From: Sphingomonas sp. Leaf343 | GTDB taxonomy: Bacteria; Pseudomonadota; Alphaproteobacteria; Sphingomonadales; Sphingomonadaceae | DNA length: 64,000 bases | Reading direction: 5' to 3' | Assembly (NCBI RefSeq): GCF_001423765.1 | Contig: NZ_LMPG01000015.1 | Location: 124,001-188,000, forward strand | In this document: one piece after another, positions 43,615-53,476 of the stretch | Layout of the letters: each line of letters opens with the position of its first letter | Position numbering within the stretch: position 1 is the first letter of the stretch | Position numbers and translations under genes: made by a program | The notes under the pieces: generated by a model | Told to the model about the DNA's origin: nothing | Seen by the model: only the letters and a program-made list of their open reading frames with translations | Databases searched by the model: none

Positions 43615-44493
43615 GTGATGCTGAAGGATCGGGTCGCGATCGTGACCGGGGCAGGGGCGGGTCTCGGACGTTCGCATGCGCTGCTGCTCGCGCGCTACGG
43701 GGCCAAGGTCGTGGTCAACGATCTGGGCGACGGCGCCACAGCGGTCGCGGCGGAGATCGTCGCGGCGGGCGGCGAGGCGTTGGCGGCGACCGGATCGGTG
43801 ACCGACGAGGCGGCGGTGGCAGCGATGGTCGCGGCGGCGCAGGAACGCTGGGGCCGGATCGACATCCTCGTCAACAATGCCGGCATCCTGCGCGACGTGT
43901 CGTTCGGCAAGATGAGCATCGCCGATTTCCGGCTGGTCGTTGACGTCCACCTGATGGGCGCTGTGATCTGTTCGAAGGCGGTGTGGGACGTGATGAAGGC
44001 GCAGAACCACGGGCGCATCGTGATGACCACCTCCTCGTCCGGCCTGTACGGCAATTTCGGTCAGGCGAATTATGGTGCGGCGAAGATGGCGCTGGTCGGC
44101 CTGATGCAGACGCTGGCGATCGAGGGCGCGAAGAACGACATTCGCGTCAACTGCCTCGCCCCGACCGCCGCCACCGCGATGACCGAGAATCTGCTGCCCG
44201 AAACGGTCAAGGCGCTGATGCAACCCGAGATGGTCAGTCCCGCGCTGTTGAAGCTGGTCGGCGACGATGCACCGACGCGGGCGATCCTGTGCGCCGGCGC
44301 GGGTCACTTCGAGCGCGCCTATGTCACGCTGACCGCGGGCGACCATATCGGCGGCGGCGAGGATGCCGGCGAACGGCTGATCGAGCGGTGGGACGCGGTG
44401 TCCGATCGCACGCACGAAAGCGTGCCCGATGCCGGAATGGCGCAGTTGCAGCAGGAGGTCGCGGCAGCGATGGCGGCATCCGGCAATCGATAG
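43615..44493 (+). CDS. SDR-family NAD(P)-dependent oxidoreductase
   Basis: The 292-residue protein is a classical short-chain dehydrogenase: TGAGAGLG glycine motif (about 12-19), NNAG at about 90, catalytic Ser in MTTSSSGLYGNF and YxxxK as YGAAK. The C-terminal part after the SDR core (ENLLPETVKALMQPEMVSPALL) resembles the 3-hydroxyacyl-CoA dehydrogenase domain of peroxisomal multifunctional enzyme type 2, so an acyl-CoA substrate is plausible. GTG at 43615 has AGGAG 8 bases upstream and is preferred; the ATG at 43618 is the alternative. The gene follows glmS by 34 bases. Confidence 0.87.
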   Translation: MMLKDRVAIVTGAGAGLGRSHALLLARYGAKVVVNDLGDGATAVAAEIVAAGGEALAATGSVTDEAAVAAMVAAAQERWGRIDILVNNAGILRDVSFGKMSIADFRLVVDVHLMGAVICSKAVWDVMKAQNHGRIVMTTSSSGLYGNFGQANYGAAKMALVGLMQTLAIEGAKNDIRVNCLAPTAATAMTENLLPETVKALMQPEMVSPALLKLVGDDAPTRAILCAGAGHFERAYVTLTAGDHIGGGEDAGERLIERWDAVSDRTHESVPDAGMAQLQQEVAAAMAASGNR

Positions 44494-44565
44494 CATGGAG
44501 GCTGGGCAAGCGTGGTCGCCTGTCACATAGGGGCCGCGCATCGACTGGTGGGAAGAGGAAGAACA

Positions 44566-45486
44566 ATGTCGCAGGGACGTCCGCTGATCGCCGGCCTGGA
44601 ACTGGGTGGCACCAAGTGCATCGCCATTTTGGCGCGCGGGCCGGACGAGATCGAGGACCGCGTGACGATCCCGACGACCCGCCCGGAGGAGACGCTGGGC
44701 GCGGTCGAGGCGGTGCTCGACAGATGGAGCGGCTTCTCCGCGCTCGGCATCGCCAGCTTTGGGCCGGTGTCGATCGACCGGCATGCCGCCGATTACGGCC
44801 ATATCACCTCCACGCCCAAGCCGGGCTGGGCTAATCAGGATGTCGCGCGGAGGCTGGCGCGCCATGTCGGCGTGCCGACGGGATTCCACACCGACGTCGT
44901 CGGCGCGGCGCTGGCGGAGGCGCGGTGGGGCGCGGCGAAGGGGCTGGCCGACATCGCCTATGCCACGGTCGGCACCGGCATCGGCGTCGGCCTGATCGCG
45001 GGCGGGCTGCCGGTCGATGGGCTGACCCATTCGGAATTCGGCCATATCCGTCCGGTGCGCGCGTCCGGCGACGACTGGATCGGCGTCTGCCCCTATCACG
45101 GTGCGTGTTTGGAAGGATTGGCGGCGGGGCCGGCGATCCAGGCGCGGACGGGCATTCCGGGACCGGACCTGCCCGCCGATCATCCCGCCTGGGATCTGGT
45201 CGCCGATGCGCTGGGCCAGTTGCTGCACACGCTGGTCCTGACCGGTGTACCGCGGCGGATCGTGATGGGCGGCGGCGTGATGGTCGGCACCGACCACCTG
45301 TTCCCCAAGGTTCGCGCGGCGATGACGCGCAGCCTGGCGGGGTATGTCGCGCTGGCGGAGGTCGGCGATGCGGAAACCTTCGTGGTTCCGCCCGCGCTCG
45401 GCGGCAATGCCGGACCGCTCGGGGCGATCGTACTGGGCGCACAGGCGCTCGGCGCGGAACTGTCGACGGCGTTTACGTCCTCTTAA
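44566..45486 (+). CDS. ROK-family sugar kinase (fructokinase type)
   Basis: ROK kinases phosphorylate hexoses with ATP. The 306-residue protein has the phosphate loop AGLELGGTKCIA, the DVVGAALAEARWGAAKG catalytic Asp region, ATVGTGIGVGLI and a zinc-binding segment with His and Cys (FGHIRPV, then CPYHGACLEGLAAGPAI). The context FGPVSIDRHAADYGHITSTPKPGW is typical of fructokinases rather than regulators, and there is no helix-turn-helix. The ATG at 44566 is preceded by GGAAGAGGAAG. Fructose-6-phosphate made here could feed GlmS two genes upstream, but that is inference. Confidence 0.87.
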   Translation: MSQGRPLIAGLELGGTKCIAILARGPDEIEDRVTIPTTRPEETLGAVEAVLDRWSGFSALGIASFGPVSIDRHAADYGHITSTPKPGWANQDVARRLARHVGVPTGFHTDVVGAALAEARWGAAKGLADIAYATVGTGIGVGLIAGGLPVDGLTHSEFGHIRPVRASGDDWIGVCPYHGACLEGLAAGPAIQARTGIPGPDLPADHPAWDLVADALGQLLHTLVLTGVPRRIVMGGGVMVGTDHLFPKVRAAMTRSLAGYVALAEVGDAETFVVPPALGGNAGPLGAIVLGAQALGAELSTAFTSS

Positions 45487-45534
45487 CCGTCTCCGCTTAC
45501 CCCTCGGCAACCGATATGCAAGGAGCTTGCGGGG

Positions 45535-47427
45535 ATGGAAGGTTCGGACGGAGGCGGCAAGCGACTGCTGGTCGTCGATGACGAACCGGCCATGCACGAC
45601 TGTTATCGCCGCAGCTTCGCCGTCGCCAGCGACGGCGCGGCGCTGGGCGCGATGGCGGCTGAACTGTTCGGCACCGATCAGGCCGCGCCTGCCGCCGCGC
45701 CCGCCTTCACGCTGACGCACTGTCACCAGGGTTTCGACGCCGTGGCGGAGGTCGAGCACGCGCTCGCCGCCGGCACGTCCTATCCGGTTGCGTTCATCGA
45801 CGTGCGGATGCCGCCAGGGATCGACGGCCGCGAGACGGCGCGACGCATCCGCGCGCTGGACCCCGCCATCAACCTCGTCATCGTCACCGGCTTTTCGGAT
45901 TTTTCACCGCTGGAGATCGGCCGCGTCGCAGGGCCGCCGGACAAGATCTTCTACGTCGCCAAGCCTTTCGAGGTCGCGGAGGTCGTCCAGACCGCGACTG
46001 CGCTCACCGCGCGCTGGCATGTCGACCGCGAGCTGGCGGCGGCGCGGGACCTGTTGACGGCGCAGGTCGCTCAGCTCGAAGAGCAGAAGCTGGAACTCGC
46101 GGCGAACGAAAGCCGTGCGATCCATACCGCCACGCACGACTCGCTGACCGATGCGCCCAACCGGCTGGCCTTCCAGCGCGCGCTGACCGATCGCGTCCGC
46201 CGGCCGGGCCGGTTCGCGACGGCGATGATCGATCTCGACCGGTTCAAGCTGGTCAACGACACGCTCGGTCATATGGCGGGCGACCGGCTGATCCAGGAAA
46301 TCTGCGCGATACTGGCGGGGGCGGCACCTGAAGGTGCGCTCGTCGCGCGGCTGGGCGGCGACGAATTCGGCATCCTGTTCGACACATCCGACGACGGCGC
46401 GGCGCTGCTGGCGTGCGACCGCATCATCGCGGCGTGTTCGGTCACCATCCGCGTCTTCGGTCATTCGGTGCGCGGCGGGGCGTCGGGCGGCCTGATCGTC
46501 ACGGACGGCGGAACGGATCGCGAGCCCGGCAACGTCCTGCGCCACGCCGACCTCGCCCTCAACGAAGCCAAGCGCGACGGTCGCGGCACCGTGCGGCTGT
46601 TCGACGAGAGCATGGACGAATCGATCCGCTTCCGCCGACGCGTTGAAACCGGGCTGGGCAGCGCCATCTCGCGCGGCGAACTGGCGCTGGAATATCAGCC
46701 GATCGTGTCGCGGGACCGGATCGAGGTGGTGGGATTCGAGGCGCTGCTGCGCTGGAACACCGAGCAATATGGACCGATGAGCCCCGAGACGTTCGTCCCG
46801 ATCGCCGAGGAATCGAACCTGATCCACGACCTCGGCGACTGGGTGCTGGAACAGGCGCTGGCGGAGGCGCGGCGCTGGCCCGGCCAATACGCCTCGATCA
46901 ACGTCTCGCCGCGCCAGTTCCGCCGTGACGACTTCGTCGGCCATATCGCGGGCAAGGTCGCAGCGGCGGGCATCGAGCCAGCGCGCATCCAGATCGAGAT
47001 CACCGAAACCGCGATCTTCGACGATGCCGGTCGCGCGGCGGAGACGCTGACGCAGCTTCGGGCATTGGGATTCCGCATCGCGCTGGACGATTTCGGCACC
47101 GGCTATTCGTCGCTCTACAACATCCGCACCTTCGCGCTCGATTGCCTGAAGATCGACAGGAGTTTCATCGACGGCATGGGCCGCGAACGCGAGTCGGCGG
47201 CGATCGTGCAGTCGATCATCCATCTCGGCCGCGCGCTGGGGCTGGGCATCATCGCCGAGGGGGTCGAAACCGAAGCGCAGGCGCAGGCGCTGCGACTGGC
47301 GGGGGCGAGCCACCTGCAGGGTCACTGGCTGTCGCGGCCGGTCTCGGCGGCGCAGGCGCGCGATCTGGCCGCCGAACGCTTCATCGGCGGCAGCCTTCGC
47401 AGCGAGGTCAGCCGGACCTTCGCATGA
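45535..47427 (+). CDS. Response regulator with GGDEF and EAL domains
   Basis: The 630-residue protein is organised REC - coiled coil - GGDEF - EAL. The receiver has DDE (15-17), the phospho-acceptor D89 (FIDVRMP) and K143 (VAKPF), but contains an inserted Ala/Pro-rich loop at about 32-57. GGDEF is intact (LGGDEFG, 274-278), while the RxxD inhibition site is absent. The EAL domain keeps EALLRW (402-406), the ITETAIFDD segment and LDDFGTGYSSL, so phosphodiesterase activity is likely. It overlaps the histidine kinase gene (ATGA), giving a two-component c-di-GMP module. The net direction of turnover cannot be predicted. Confidence 0.92.
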   Translation: MEGSDGGGKRLLVVDDEPAMHDCYRRSFAVASDGAALGAMAAELFGTDQAAPAAAPAFTLTHCHQGFDAVAEVEHALAAGTSYPVAFIDVRMPPGIDGRETARRIRALDPAINLVIVTGFSDFSPLEIGRVAGPPDKIFYVAKPFEVAEVVQTATALTARWHVDRELAAARDLLTAQVAQLEEQKLELAANESRAIHTATHDSLTDAPNRLAFQRALTDRVRRPGRFATAMIDLDRFKLVNDTLGHMAGDRLIQEICAILAGAAPEGALVARLGGDEFGILFDTSDDGAALLACDRIIAACSVTIRVFGHSVRGGASGGLIVTDGGTDREPGNVLRHADLALNEAKRDGRGTVRLFDESMDESIRFRRRVETGLGSAISRGELALEYQPIVSRDRIEVVGFEALLRWNTEQYGPMSPETFVPIAEESNLIHDLGDWVLEQALAEARRWPGQYASINVSPRQFRRDDFVGHIAGKVAAAGIEPARIQIEITETAIFDDAGRAAETLTQLRALGFRIALDDFGTGYSSLYNIRTFALDCLKIDRSFIDGMGRERESAAIVQSIIHLGRALGLGIIAEGVETEAQAQALRLAGASHLQGHWLSRPVSAAQARDLAAERFIGGSLRSEVSRTFA

Positions 47428-48758
47428 GACCGCTGGCTCGCCTGCTGCTCCGCCGGACCTCGCTCGGCGGCAAGCTCGTGCTGATCCTGACCGCGGTCGG
47501 CGCGGGCGGGGCGCTGGCGATCACCGTGCTGCTCGCGATCGTCATCACGCCCAGCTTCGCGCATCTGGAGACGCGGGTGGCGGAGGCGTATGTGGAACGC
47601 GCGCTGGCACCGGCGCTGCCCCCCACGCTAATCGGCGCCAGGCAGGCGGCCGCTGCGGCGCGGGCGGCGGTAGCGGAGGACGTGGAGGCGCTCGGCCGGC
47701 GCATGCTGCTGCTCGCCATCGCCGGATCGACGCTGCTGCTGCTGCTGGTGCTGATGGTTCTGCGGCGGATGATCGCGCGGCTGGTGCTGGCCCCGCTCGC
47801 GCGGGTCGAGGCGCATATGCAGCGGGTCAGCGGCTCCGGCGCGCTGTCGCCGCTGGAGGATGAGGGGCGGCCCGACGAGATCGGCTCGCTCGGCCGCAGC
47901 TTCAACGCGATGCTGAGTCAACTGGCGGACCTGCGCGGGCAGATCGAGGCGCAGAGCTTCGCACTCGGCCGCTCCGAAAGCGCGGTCGCGGTGATGCATA
48001 ACGTCCGCAACGCGCTGAACCCGATCAGCACGATCCTGACGCAGGGACTGGTGCAACCCGCGCCGGTCGATCGCGCGATGCTCGACCGGGCGCTGGCCGA
48101 ACTGGCGCGCGGCGACGTGACGGTCGATCGGCGGGCGAAGCTGGCGGCGTTCGTGGCGGCGGCGCTGGAGGCGGAGGCGCTGGCGCGCGATCAGGTTCGC
48201 GGCGAACTGACGGTGGGCCGCGAGGCGATGGCGCATGTGCTGGAGATCATCGGCGACCAGCAGCGCCGCGCACACGAACGCCCGCCGCTGGACCCGTGCG
48301 ACGTGGTCGATCTGGTCGCCCGAAACGCGGCCATCGCCCGCTATGCCGCCGATGCGACGATCGCGGTGGAGGTGCCGGCGGGCGTCGTACCGGCGATGGC
48401 GAATCGCGTGATCCTGAGCCAGGTGATCGGCAACCTGCTGGGCAATGCGGCGGAGGCGATCGTCGCGACGGGGCGGGGCAGCGGCACGATCGCGGTGTCG
48501 GTGACGCGCAGCGACGGCCGCGTCCGCCTGTCGTTACGCGACGATGGCGAGGGGTTCGACATGGCGCAGGGCATGATGGTGTTCCAGCGCGGCTTTTCGA
48601 CGCGCGCGGGCAAGTCGGGCGGGCTGGGTCTGCACTGGTGCGCCAACGCGATGACCGCGATGGGCGGCCGGCTGGACCTGCGCTCGGCCGGGCGAGGGCG
48701 CGGGGCGGAGGCGGTGCTGACGCTGGATGCGGCGGGCGTGCTGGCCAAAGCGGCCTGA
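47424..48758 (+). CDS. Sensor histidine kinase
   Basis: The 444-residue protein has two membrane helices (about 17-43 and 93-113) enclosing a small periplasmic loop of some 50 residues. A HAMP-like segment (RLVLAPLARVEAHMQRVSGSG to about 170) follows, then the phospho-acceptor box MHNVRNALNPIS (H192) and the ATPase domain (N box VIGNLLGNAAEAI, G1 DDGEGFD, G2 AGKSGGLGLHW). The H box is unusual in having HNVRN rather than HELRNP. The ATG at 47424 overlaps the response regulator's stop. It probably phosphorylates that REC-GGDEF-EAL protein; the stimulus is unknown. Confidence 0.9.
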   Translation: MRPLARLLLRRTSLGGKLVLILTAVGAGGALAITVLLAIVITPSFAHLETRVAEAYVERALAPALPPTLIGARQAAAAARAAVAEDVEALGRRMLLLAIAGSTLLLLLVLMVLRRMIARLVLAPLARVEAHMQRVSGSGALSPLEDEGRPDEIGSLGRSFNAMLSQLADLRGQIEAQSFALGRSESAVAVMHNVRNALNPISTILTQGLVQPAPVDRAMLDRALAELARGDVTVDRRAKLAAFVAAALEAEALARDQVRGELTVGREAMAHVLEIIGDQQRRAHERPPLDPCDVVDLVARNAAIARYAADATIAVEVPAGVVPAMANRVILSQVIGNLLGNAAEAIVATGRGSGTIAVSVTRSDGRVRLSLRDDGEGFDMAQGMMVFQRGFSTRAGKSGGLGLHWCANAMTAMGGRLDLRSAGRGRGAEAVLTLDAAGVLAKAA

Positions 48759-48798
48759 TCGTCCGCTCCCTCTTCCCCTTGAGAAGGAGAAGTTCGGG

Positions 48799-49239
48799 CT
48801 ACGTCCGTCCCGCCACCACCGCCGCGTCGCTCGCCAGCCTGTCGGCGCGTTCGTTGTCGGGATGGCCGGCATGGCCCTTGACCCATTTCCAGTCGATCTT
48901 GTGCGGTTTTGCCGCCGCAAGCAGCGCCTGCCACAGTTCGGCGTTCTTCACCGGCTTGCGATCGGCGGTCTTCCAGCCGTTCTTCTGCCAGCCGTGGATC
49001 CACTTGGTCAGCCCGTCCATGACGTAGCGGCTGTCGGTCGACAGGGTCACCGCGCAGGGCCGCGTCAGCGCGTTCAGCGCCTCGATCGCGGCCATCAATT
49101 CCATGCGGTTGTTGGTCGTCAGCTTTTCGCCGCCGGACAGTTCCTTCTCGGTGGTGCCGCTGCGGATCAGCGCGCCCCAGCCGCCCGGTCCGGGATTTCC
49201 CTTGCACGCGCCGTCCGTGGCGATCTCGACTTCTGTCAC
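48799..49239 (-). CDS. rnhA: Ribonuclease HI
   Basis: RNase HI cleaves the RNA strand of RNA-DNA hybrids. The 146-residue protein has the four catalytic acids in order: D9 ([16 protein letters not shown]), E47 (NNRMEL), D69 (STDSRYV) and the final Asp in [12 protein letters not shown]. It also has the basic protrusion helix region ([18 protein letters not shown]). The GTG at 49239 overlaps the thrB stop (GTGA), so rnhA is translated after thrB. A weak hairpin (about 48772-48793) separates it from the convergent kinase gene. Confidence 0.96.
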   Translation of the reverse strand: MTEVEIATDGACKGNPGPGGWGALIRSGTTEKELSGGEKLTTNNRMELMAAIEALNALTRPCAVTLSTDSRYVMDGLTKWIHGWQKNGWKTADRKPVKNAELWQALLAAAKPHKIDWKWVKGHAGHPDNERADRLASDAAVVAGRT

Positions 49240-50192
49240 GCGAAAACCTCTGTTCCGTTCGCCCGGTAGAAGGCGAGCCGGCGCGTATAGGCGACCGGAT
49301 CCTTGCGCGTCACCAGCGCATCGGCCGGCGTGTTCAGCCAGTCCCAGCCCCTCGTCAGCGCGAAGCGGATGCAGGCACCCATGCACAACACCGGCAACTG
49401 CGCACGCTCCGCATCGGCGAGGCCGAACGTGGCAGCATAGCCCTCCAACAGGGCATGCCCCACGTCGCCGTCATAGGCTTCGCCGCGCGCATCGAAGCTC
49501 CACGCGGTGTGCATGATTGCGAGGTCGTAGAGGCGCAGGTCCGTGCACGCGAAGTAGAAGTCGATCAGCCCCGTCACCCGGTCGCCCAGCATCAGCACAT
49601 TGTCCGGAAACAGGTCGGCGTGGATGACGCGAACGTCGCCGCCCTGCGGCCATGCGGCGGTCACGGCCCGTAGGCCCGCGGCAAGATCGTCGTACAGGCC
49701 CGGCGCGATCGTATCGAGGTCGCGGCCGCACTTCGCCAGCAAGGGCTGCCACGCGTCGACACCCAGCGTGTTGGCGCGGCGGCCGGTGAAATCCTCCAGC
49801 GCGCGGTGCATCTGCCCCATCGCCGCACCCGCCGCACGTGCCTGCTCCGGTGTCGGCGCGGTGACGGAAACGCCGTTCAGGAAGCGGATCAGGCAGGCGG
49901 GGCGACCCTCCAGCTCGTGGATTGTCGTGCCGTCGCGGTCGGGGACGGCGGGCGGCACGGGGCTGCCGCGCTGCGCCAGATGCTCCAGCAGGTCGAGGAA
50001 GAAGGGAAGGTCGCCCGCTGCGACGCGCTTTTCATAGAGCGTCAGGATGAACCGCGCCTCGGTCGTGTCGACGAGATAGTTGGAGTTCTCCACCCCCTCG
50101 GCGATGCCCTTCGCCGAGACGAGTTCGCCCGCGTCGAACCGCGCGAGAAAGCGTGTCAGCGCCTCGGCGGAGACTTGCGTGTAAACGGCCAT
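49236..50192 (-). CDS. thrB: Homoserine kinase (aminoglycoside-phosphotransferase-fold type)
   Basis: This phosphorylates homoserine for threonine synthesis. The 318-residue protein belongs to the APH/choline-kinase-fold homoserine kinases of Pseudomonas and alphaproteobacteria, not the GHMP type of E. coli. It begins [20 protein letters not shown] and contains ENSNYLVDT, the catalytic [10 protein letters not shown] and the metal site [18 protein letters not shown]. The ATG at 50192 matches the conserved start; the frame upstream is not conserved. It lies 22 bases downstream of ispH and overlaps rnhA by 4 bases, giving ispH-thrB-rnhA, an order common in alphaproteobacteria. Confidence 0.96.
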   Translation of the reverse strand: MAVYTQVSAEALTRFLARFDAGELVSAKGIAEGVENSNYLVDTTEARFILTLYEKRVAAGDLPFFLDLLEHLAQRGSPVPPAVPDRDGTTIHELEGRPACLIRFLNGVSVTAPTPEQARAAGAAMGQMHRALEDFTGRRANTLGVDAWQPLLAKCGRDLDTIAPGLYDDLAAGLRAVTAAWPQGGDVRVIHADLFPDNVLMLGDRVTGLIDFYFACTDLRLYDLAIMHTAWSFDARGEAYDGDVGHALLEGYAATFGLADAERAQLPVLCMGACIRFALTRGWDWLNTPADALVTRKDPVAYTRRLAFYRANGTEVFA

Positions 50193-50214
50193 GCGCGTCT
50201 CTCCTGCGGCGGGC

Positions 50215-51162
50215 TCAGGCCGCCGCTTCCAGTCCGCGTGGCAGCTTGAACGCGATCGTCTCACGCGTGGTTTCTTCCTCGCGCTCGGTCACGTCGAAGC
50301 GGGTGGAGAGCCGGTCGACCAGTTCGCGGACCAGCAATTCGGGGGCGGACGCGCCTGCGGTCAGGCCGAGCGTGCCGACCCCTTCCAGAAAGTCCCAGTC
50401 GAGATCGGCGGCGCGCTGGATCAGCATCGCCGGCACGCCTTCGCGTTCCGCGACCTCGACGAGCCGCAACGAGTTGGAGGAATTGGGCGCACCGATCACC
50501 AGCATCGCGTCGCAGGCGGAGGCGATCGCCTTCACCGCCGCCTGGCGGTTCGATGTGGCGTAGCAGATATCCTCGCCCTTCGGCCCCTGGATGTCGGGAA
50601 AGCGCGCCTTCAGTGCCGCGACGACCGCCGACGTGTCGTCCACCGACAGGGTCGTCTGCGTCAGGAAGGCGAGGTTGTCCGGATTGGCCGGTCGGAACGC
50701 GTCGACATCGGCCACCGTCTCGATCAGCGTCATGTCGCCGACGGGCACCTGACCGAAGGTACCGATTACCTCCGGATGGCCGGCATGGCCGATGAAGACG
50801 ATATGGCGGCCGGCGGCGACCTGACGCTCCGCCTCGCGGTGGACCTTCGACACCAGCGGGCAGGTCGCGTCGAGATAGGCGAGGCCGCGATCCTGCGCCG
50901 CGGCGGGTACCGATTTCGGCACGCCATGCGCGGAGAAGACGACCGGCGCGCCGTCCGGCACCTCGTCCAGTTCCTCCACGAAGACCGCGCCCATCGCCTT
51001 CAGGCTGTCGACCACGAACTTGTTGTGGACGATCTCGTGCCGGACATAGACGGGTGCACCGTGCTTCTCGATCGCCAGTTCGACGATACGGATGGCGCGG
51101 TCCACGCCCGCGCAGAAACCGCGCGGGGCGGCGATGAGGAGTTCCAGCGGCAGCTTCGACAT
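50215..51162 (-). CDS. ispH: 4-hydroxy-3-methylbut-2-enyl diphosphate reductase
   Basis: IspH is the last enzyme of the MEP isoprenoid pathway, reducing HMBPP to IPP and DMAPP with a [4Fe-4S] cluster. The 315-residue protein has the three cluster cysteines C17 (APRGFCAGV), C101 (DATCPLV) and C200 ([10 protein letters not shown]). It also has the catalytic Glu segment LTQTTLS and the conserved [11 protein letters not shown]. The ATG at 51162 is used; the 36-base extension upstream is not conserved. It is the first gene of the ispH-thrB-rnhA operon. Confidence 0.98.
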   Translation of the reverse strand: MSKLPLELLIAAPRGFCAGVDRAIRIVELAIEKHGAPVYVRHEIVHNKFVVDSLKAMGAVFVEELDEVPDGAPVVFSAHGVPKSVPAAAQDRGLAYLDATCPLVSKVHREAERQVAAGRHIVFIGHAGHPEVIGTFGQVPVGDMTLIETVADVDAFRPANPDNLAFLTQTTLSVDDTSAVVAALKARFPDIQGPKGEDICYATSNRQAAVKAIASACDAMLVIGAPNSSNSLRLVEVAEREGVPAMLIQRAADLDWDFLEGVGTLGLTAGASAPELLVRELVDRLSTRFDVTEREEETTRETIAFKLPRGLEAAA

Positions 51163-51256
51163 GCCCGGCGCTCTACCGGATTGCTTGCGCGGCTCCAACC
51201 CGGTTCCTATGGCAGGCGCTCGGTGCCCCGGTCGGGGTCGTCAGCAAGGTGTGCCC

Positions 51257-51895
51257 GTGAAGATTGCAGCCATTCTCGTCCTCGGTGCGGCCGGCCTGAT
51301 CGGAGGTTGTGCGGGCAAGGGCGAACTCGATTCGACCGGCGGCGTCAGCGCGGTGCGCTCGGCATGCCCGATCGTCGGCGTGCCGGCGGGAACGGGTGAC
51401 GTGACGCTGTTCGACCCGCCGACCAGCCAGGCGCAGAGTGCGATCGACCTGACCGCGGCGATCACCAACGTCCGCTCCACCTGCGACGATTCGGGCGCGG
51501 ACATCGCGACGAACGTGACGTTCGACGTGCAGGCGCGCCGCGTGAAGACGGATGTCGCGCGCACGGTGGCACTGCCGTATTTCATCACCGTCCTGCGCGG
51601 CGGCAGCAACGTCGTCGCCAAGCGCGTCGGCACGATCACGCTCCAGTTCGCCGCCGGTCAGGACCGCGCGCAGGTCAGCGGCACGGCGGGCGCCAGCGTC
51701 AGCCGCGCCGCCGCGACGTTGCCGCCCGCGATCCGCGAGCGCCTGACCCGCCGTCGCAAGGCCGGCGACGAGGATGCCGCGGTCGATCCGCTAACCCAGC
51801 CCGAGGTGCGGCAGGCGGTGCTGGCGGCCAGTTTCGAGGCGCTGGTCGGGTTCCAGCTCAACGACGCGCAGTTGCGATACAACGCGACACGATAA
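51257..51895 (+). CDS. Hypothetical lipoprotein
   Basis: The 212-residue precursor has a hydrophobic signal ending in the lipobox IGGC (C18), so it is probably lipid-anchored. The mature part contains two more cysteines (RSACPIVG and RSTCDDSG) and a beta-rich core (VTFDVQARRVKTDVARTVALPYFITVLRGG). It ends with a C-terminal segment FEALVGFQLNDAQLRYNATR. I recognise no named family, though similar proteins are widespread in sphingomonads. The start is a GTG at 51257; no strong ribosome-binding site is visible. It is divergent from ispH and is followed by the glycine riboswitch region. Confidence 0.78.
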   Translation: MKIAAILVLGAAGLIGGCAGKGELDSTGGVSAVRSACPIVGVPAGTGDVTLFDPPTSQAQSAIDLTAAITNVRSTCDDSGADIATNVTFDVQARRVKTDVARTVALPYFITVLRGGSNVVAKRVGTITLQFAAGQDRAQVSGTAGASVSRAAATLPPAIRERLTRRRKAGDEDAAVDPLTQPEVRQAVLAASFEALVGFQLNDAQLRYNATR

Positions 51896-51990
51896 GCGGC
51901 GAACGCCGTTCGCGATGCCGGCACGAGCGCGGCATGGCGGGGGAGCATACGGCCCGCGGTGGAAACACGGATACGGCCGGCCATTCCCGA

Positions 51991-52014
51991 TTGACTCGGG
52001 GCACCCGCCTAGCC
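51991..52014 (+). promoter_or_regulatory. Possible promoter of the glycine riboswitch / gcv operon
   Basis: TTGACTC at 51991-51997 is a good alphaproteobacterial -35. The -10 would be CTAGCC at 52009-52014, a poor match to GCTANAWC. Its position about 20 bases before the first aptamer is right for the riboswitch transcript. The 371-base gap between the lipoprotein gene and gcvT holds this site and the riboswitch only. Confidence 0.35.
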
Positions 52015-52035
52015 ACAGCTGCGATGTCGATGCCA

Positions 52036-52211
52036 TGCGCGGGAGAGTGCCTCTTTCAGGGGCCGCCGAAGGAGCAACCGCCCCGGAATCTCTCAGGCAC
52101 CAGGGACCGCGCGAGGCTATACGACACTCTGGAAAGCGTCCCGTAACAGGGGCCACCGAAGGGGTAAGCAGGTGCGCCTGCGAAAGCTCTCAGGTACCGT
52201 GACAGAGGGGG
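52036..52211 (+). promoter_or_regulatory. Tandem glycine riboswitch upstream of gcvT
   Basis: Two glycine aptamers lie in series. The first (about 52036-52111) has GCGGGAGAGTGCC, GCCGAAGGAGCAA and TCTCTCAGGCACC closing with GCGC. The second (about 52124-52211) has ACTCTGGAAAGCG, CACCGAAGGGGTAAGC, GCTCTCAGGTACC and ends GACAGAGGGG. Both contain the conserved GCCGAAGGAGCAA-like and CTCTCAGG cores. The linker is about 12 bases. gcvT starts 55 bases after the second aptamer. Glycine binding is known to switch on gcv expression in this arrangement, so cells make the cleavage system when glycine is abundant. Confidence 0.95.
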
Positions 52212-52266
52212 TTCGGATCGGCAGCGGGCGTCCCGCCGTCGATCGGCCTTGATGGAGTACGGTGCG

Positions 52267-53475
52267 ATGAGCGATCTGCAAATCGGCGAACAGGTTGTCG
52301 CGATCGAGGACGCGCCCGAGGGCGAGGACGTCATCCAGTTGCTGCCGCTCGACGCGTGGCACCGTGCCCGCGGGGGCCGGATGGTCCCGTTCGCGGGCTA
52401 TGAGATGCCCGTCCAGTACGAAGGCATCATGGCCGAGCATCTGTGGACCCGTCAGTCCGCAGGGCTGTTCGATGTCAGCCACATGGGCCAGCTCGTCTTC
52501 ACCTACGGCGACGACGAGGGCGGCAACACCGATTCGGTCGCGAAGGCGCTGGAGGCGGTGCTGCCCGGCGACGTGACCGGGCTCGGGCGGGGGCGGATGC
52601 GCTATTCGCTGTTGCTGGCGGAGGATGGCGGCATCCTCGACGACCTGATGGTCACGCGCCGCACCGTCGACGGCACCGACGAGATCTACATGGTCGTCAA
52701 CGGCGCGACAAAATATGACGATATCGGCTATCTGCTCGAAGTCCTGTCCGACGACGTAACGATCAATCTGCAGGACGAGCAGGCTTTGCTCGCGGTGCAG
52801 GGGCCGAAGGCGGTCGACGCCCTCCAGCGGCTGGTGCCCGGCGTGGAGGCGCTGGTGTTCATGACCGCGGGTGCGTTCGACTGGAATGGCACGCCGCTGT
52901 GGATCAGCCGGTCGGGCTATACCGGGGAGGACGGTTTCGAAATCTCGATCCCGGCAGAAGCCGCCGCGGCGTTCGCCGACGCGATCTGCGCGGAGCCGGA
53001 GGTGAAGCCGATCGGTCTGGGCGCACGCGACTCGCTGCGGCTGGAGGCCGGGTTGCCGCTCTATGGCCACGATCTCGATCCGGAGACGACGCCGGTGATG
53101 GCCGATCTCGGTTTCGCGCTGTCGAAGCGCCGCCGCGAGGCCGCCGATTTCGCGGGCGCCGAACGCATTCTGGCGGAGCGCGAAACCGGGCCGGCGACGA
53201 AGCGCGTCGGCCTGATCATCGCCGGTCGCCAGCCGGTGCGCGAGGGCGCGACGGTGGTCAATGTGGACGGCGCGACGATCGGTCGCGTCACCAGCGGCGG
53301 CTTCGCCCCGACGCTGGGCGCGCCGATCGGCATGGCGTTCGTCCCCACCGCGCTCGCGACGCCCGGCACGGCGGTGCGCCTGTCGCAGCGCGGCAAGTTC
53401 CACGAGGCCACGGTCGCGGCGATGCCGTTCGTGCCGCACAATTACGTCCGCCAATCCAAGACGACGGGAGCCTGA
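52267..53475 (+). CDS. gcvT: Glycine cleavage system T protein (aminomethyltransferase)
   Basis: GcvT moves the methylene group from lipoyl-GcvH-bound aminomethyl to tetrahydrofolate, releasing ammonia. The 402-residue protein has [20 protein letters not shown] at the start of the core, the folate-binding LFDVSHMGQ, the [13 protein letters not shown] motif and the C-terminal domain ending FVPHNYVRQ. It has an N-terminal extension of about 35 residues before the conserved core. The ATG at 52267 (MSDLQIGEQ) is preferred, with GGAG 10 bases upstream; an ATG at 52252 is in frame. It is the first gene of the riboswitch-controlled operon. Confidence 0.96.
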   Translation: MSDLQIGEQVVAIEDAPEGEDVIQLLPLDAWHRARGGRMVPFAGYEMPVQYEGIMAEHLWTRQSAGLFDVSHMGQLVFTYGDDEGGNTDSVAKALEAVLPGDVTGLGRGRMRYSLLLAEDGGILDDLMVTRRTVDGTDEIYMVVNGATKYDDIGYLLEVLSDDVTINLQDEQALLAVQGPKAVDALQRLVPGVEALVFMTAGAFDWNGTPLWISRSGYTGEDGFEISIPAEAAAAFADAICAEPEVKPIGLGARDSLRLEAGLPLYGHDLDPETTPVMADLGFALSKRRREAADFAGAERILAERETGPATKRVGLIIAGRQPVREGATVVNVDGATIGRVTSGGFAPTLGAPIGMAFVPTALATPGTAVRLSQRGKFHEATVAAMPFVPHNYVRQSKTTGA

Positions 53476-53476
53476 G

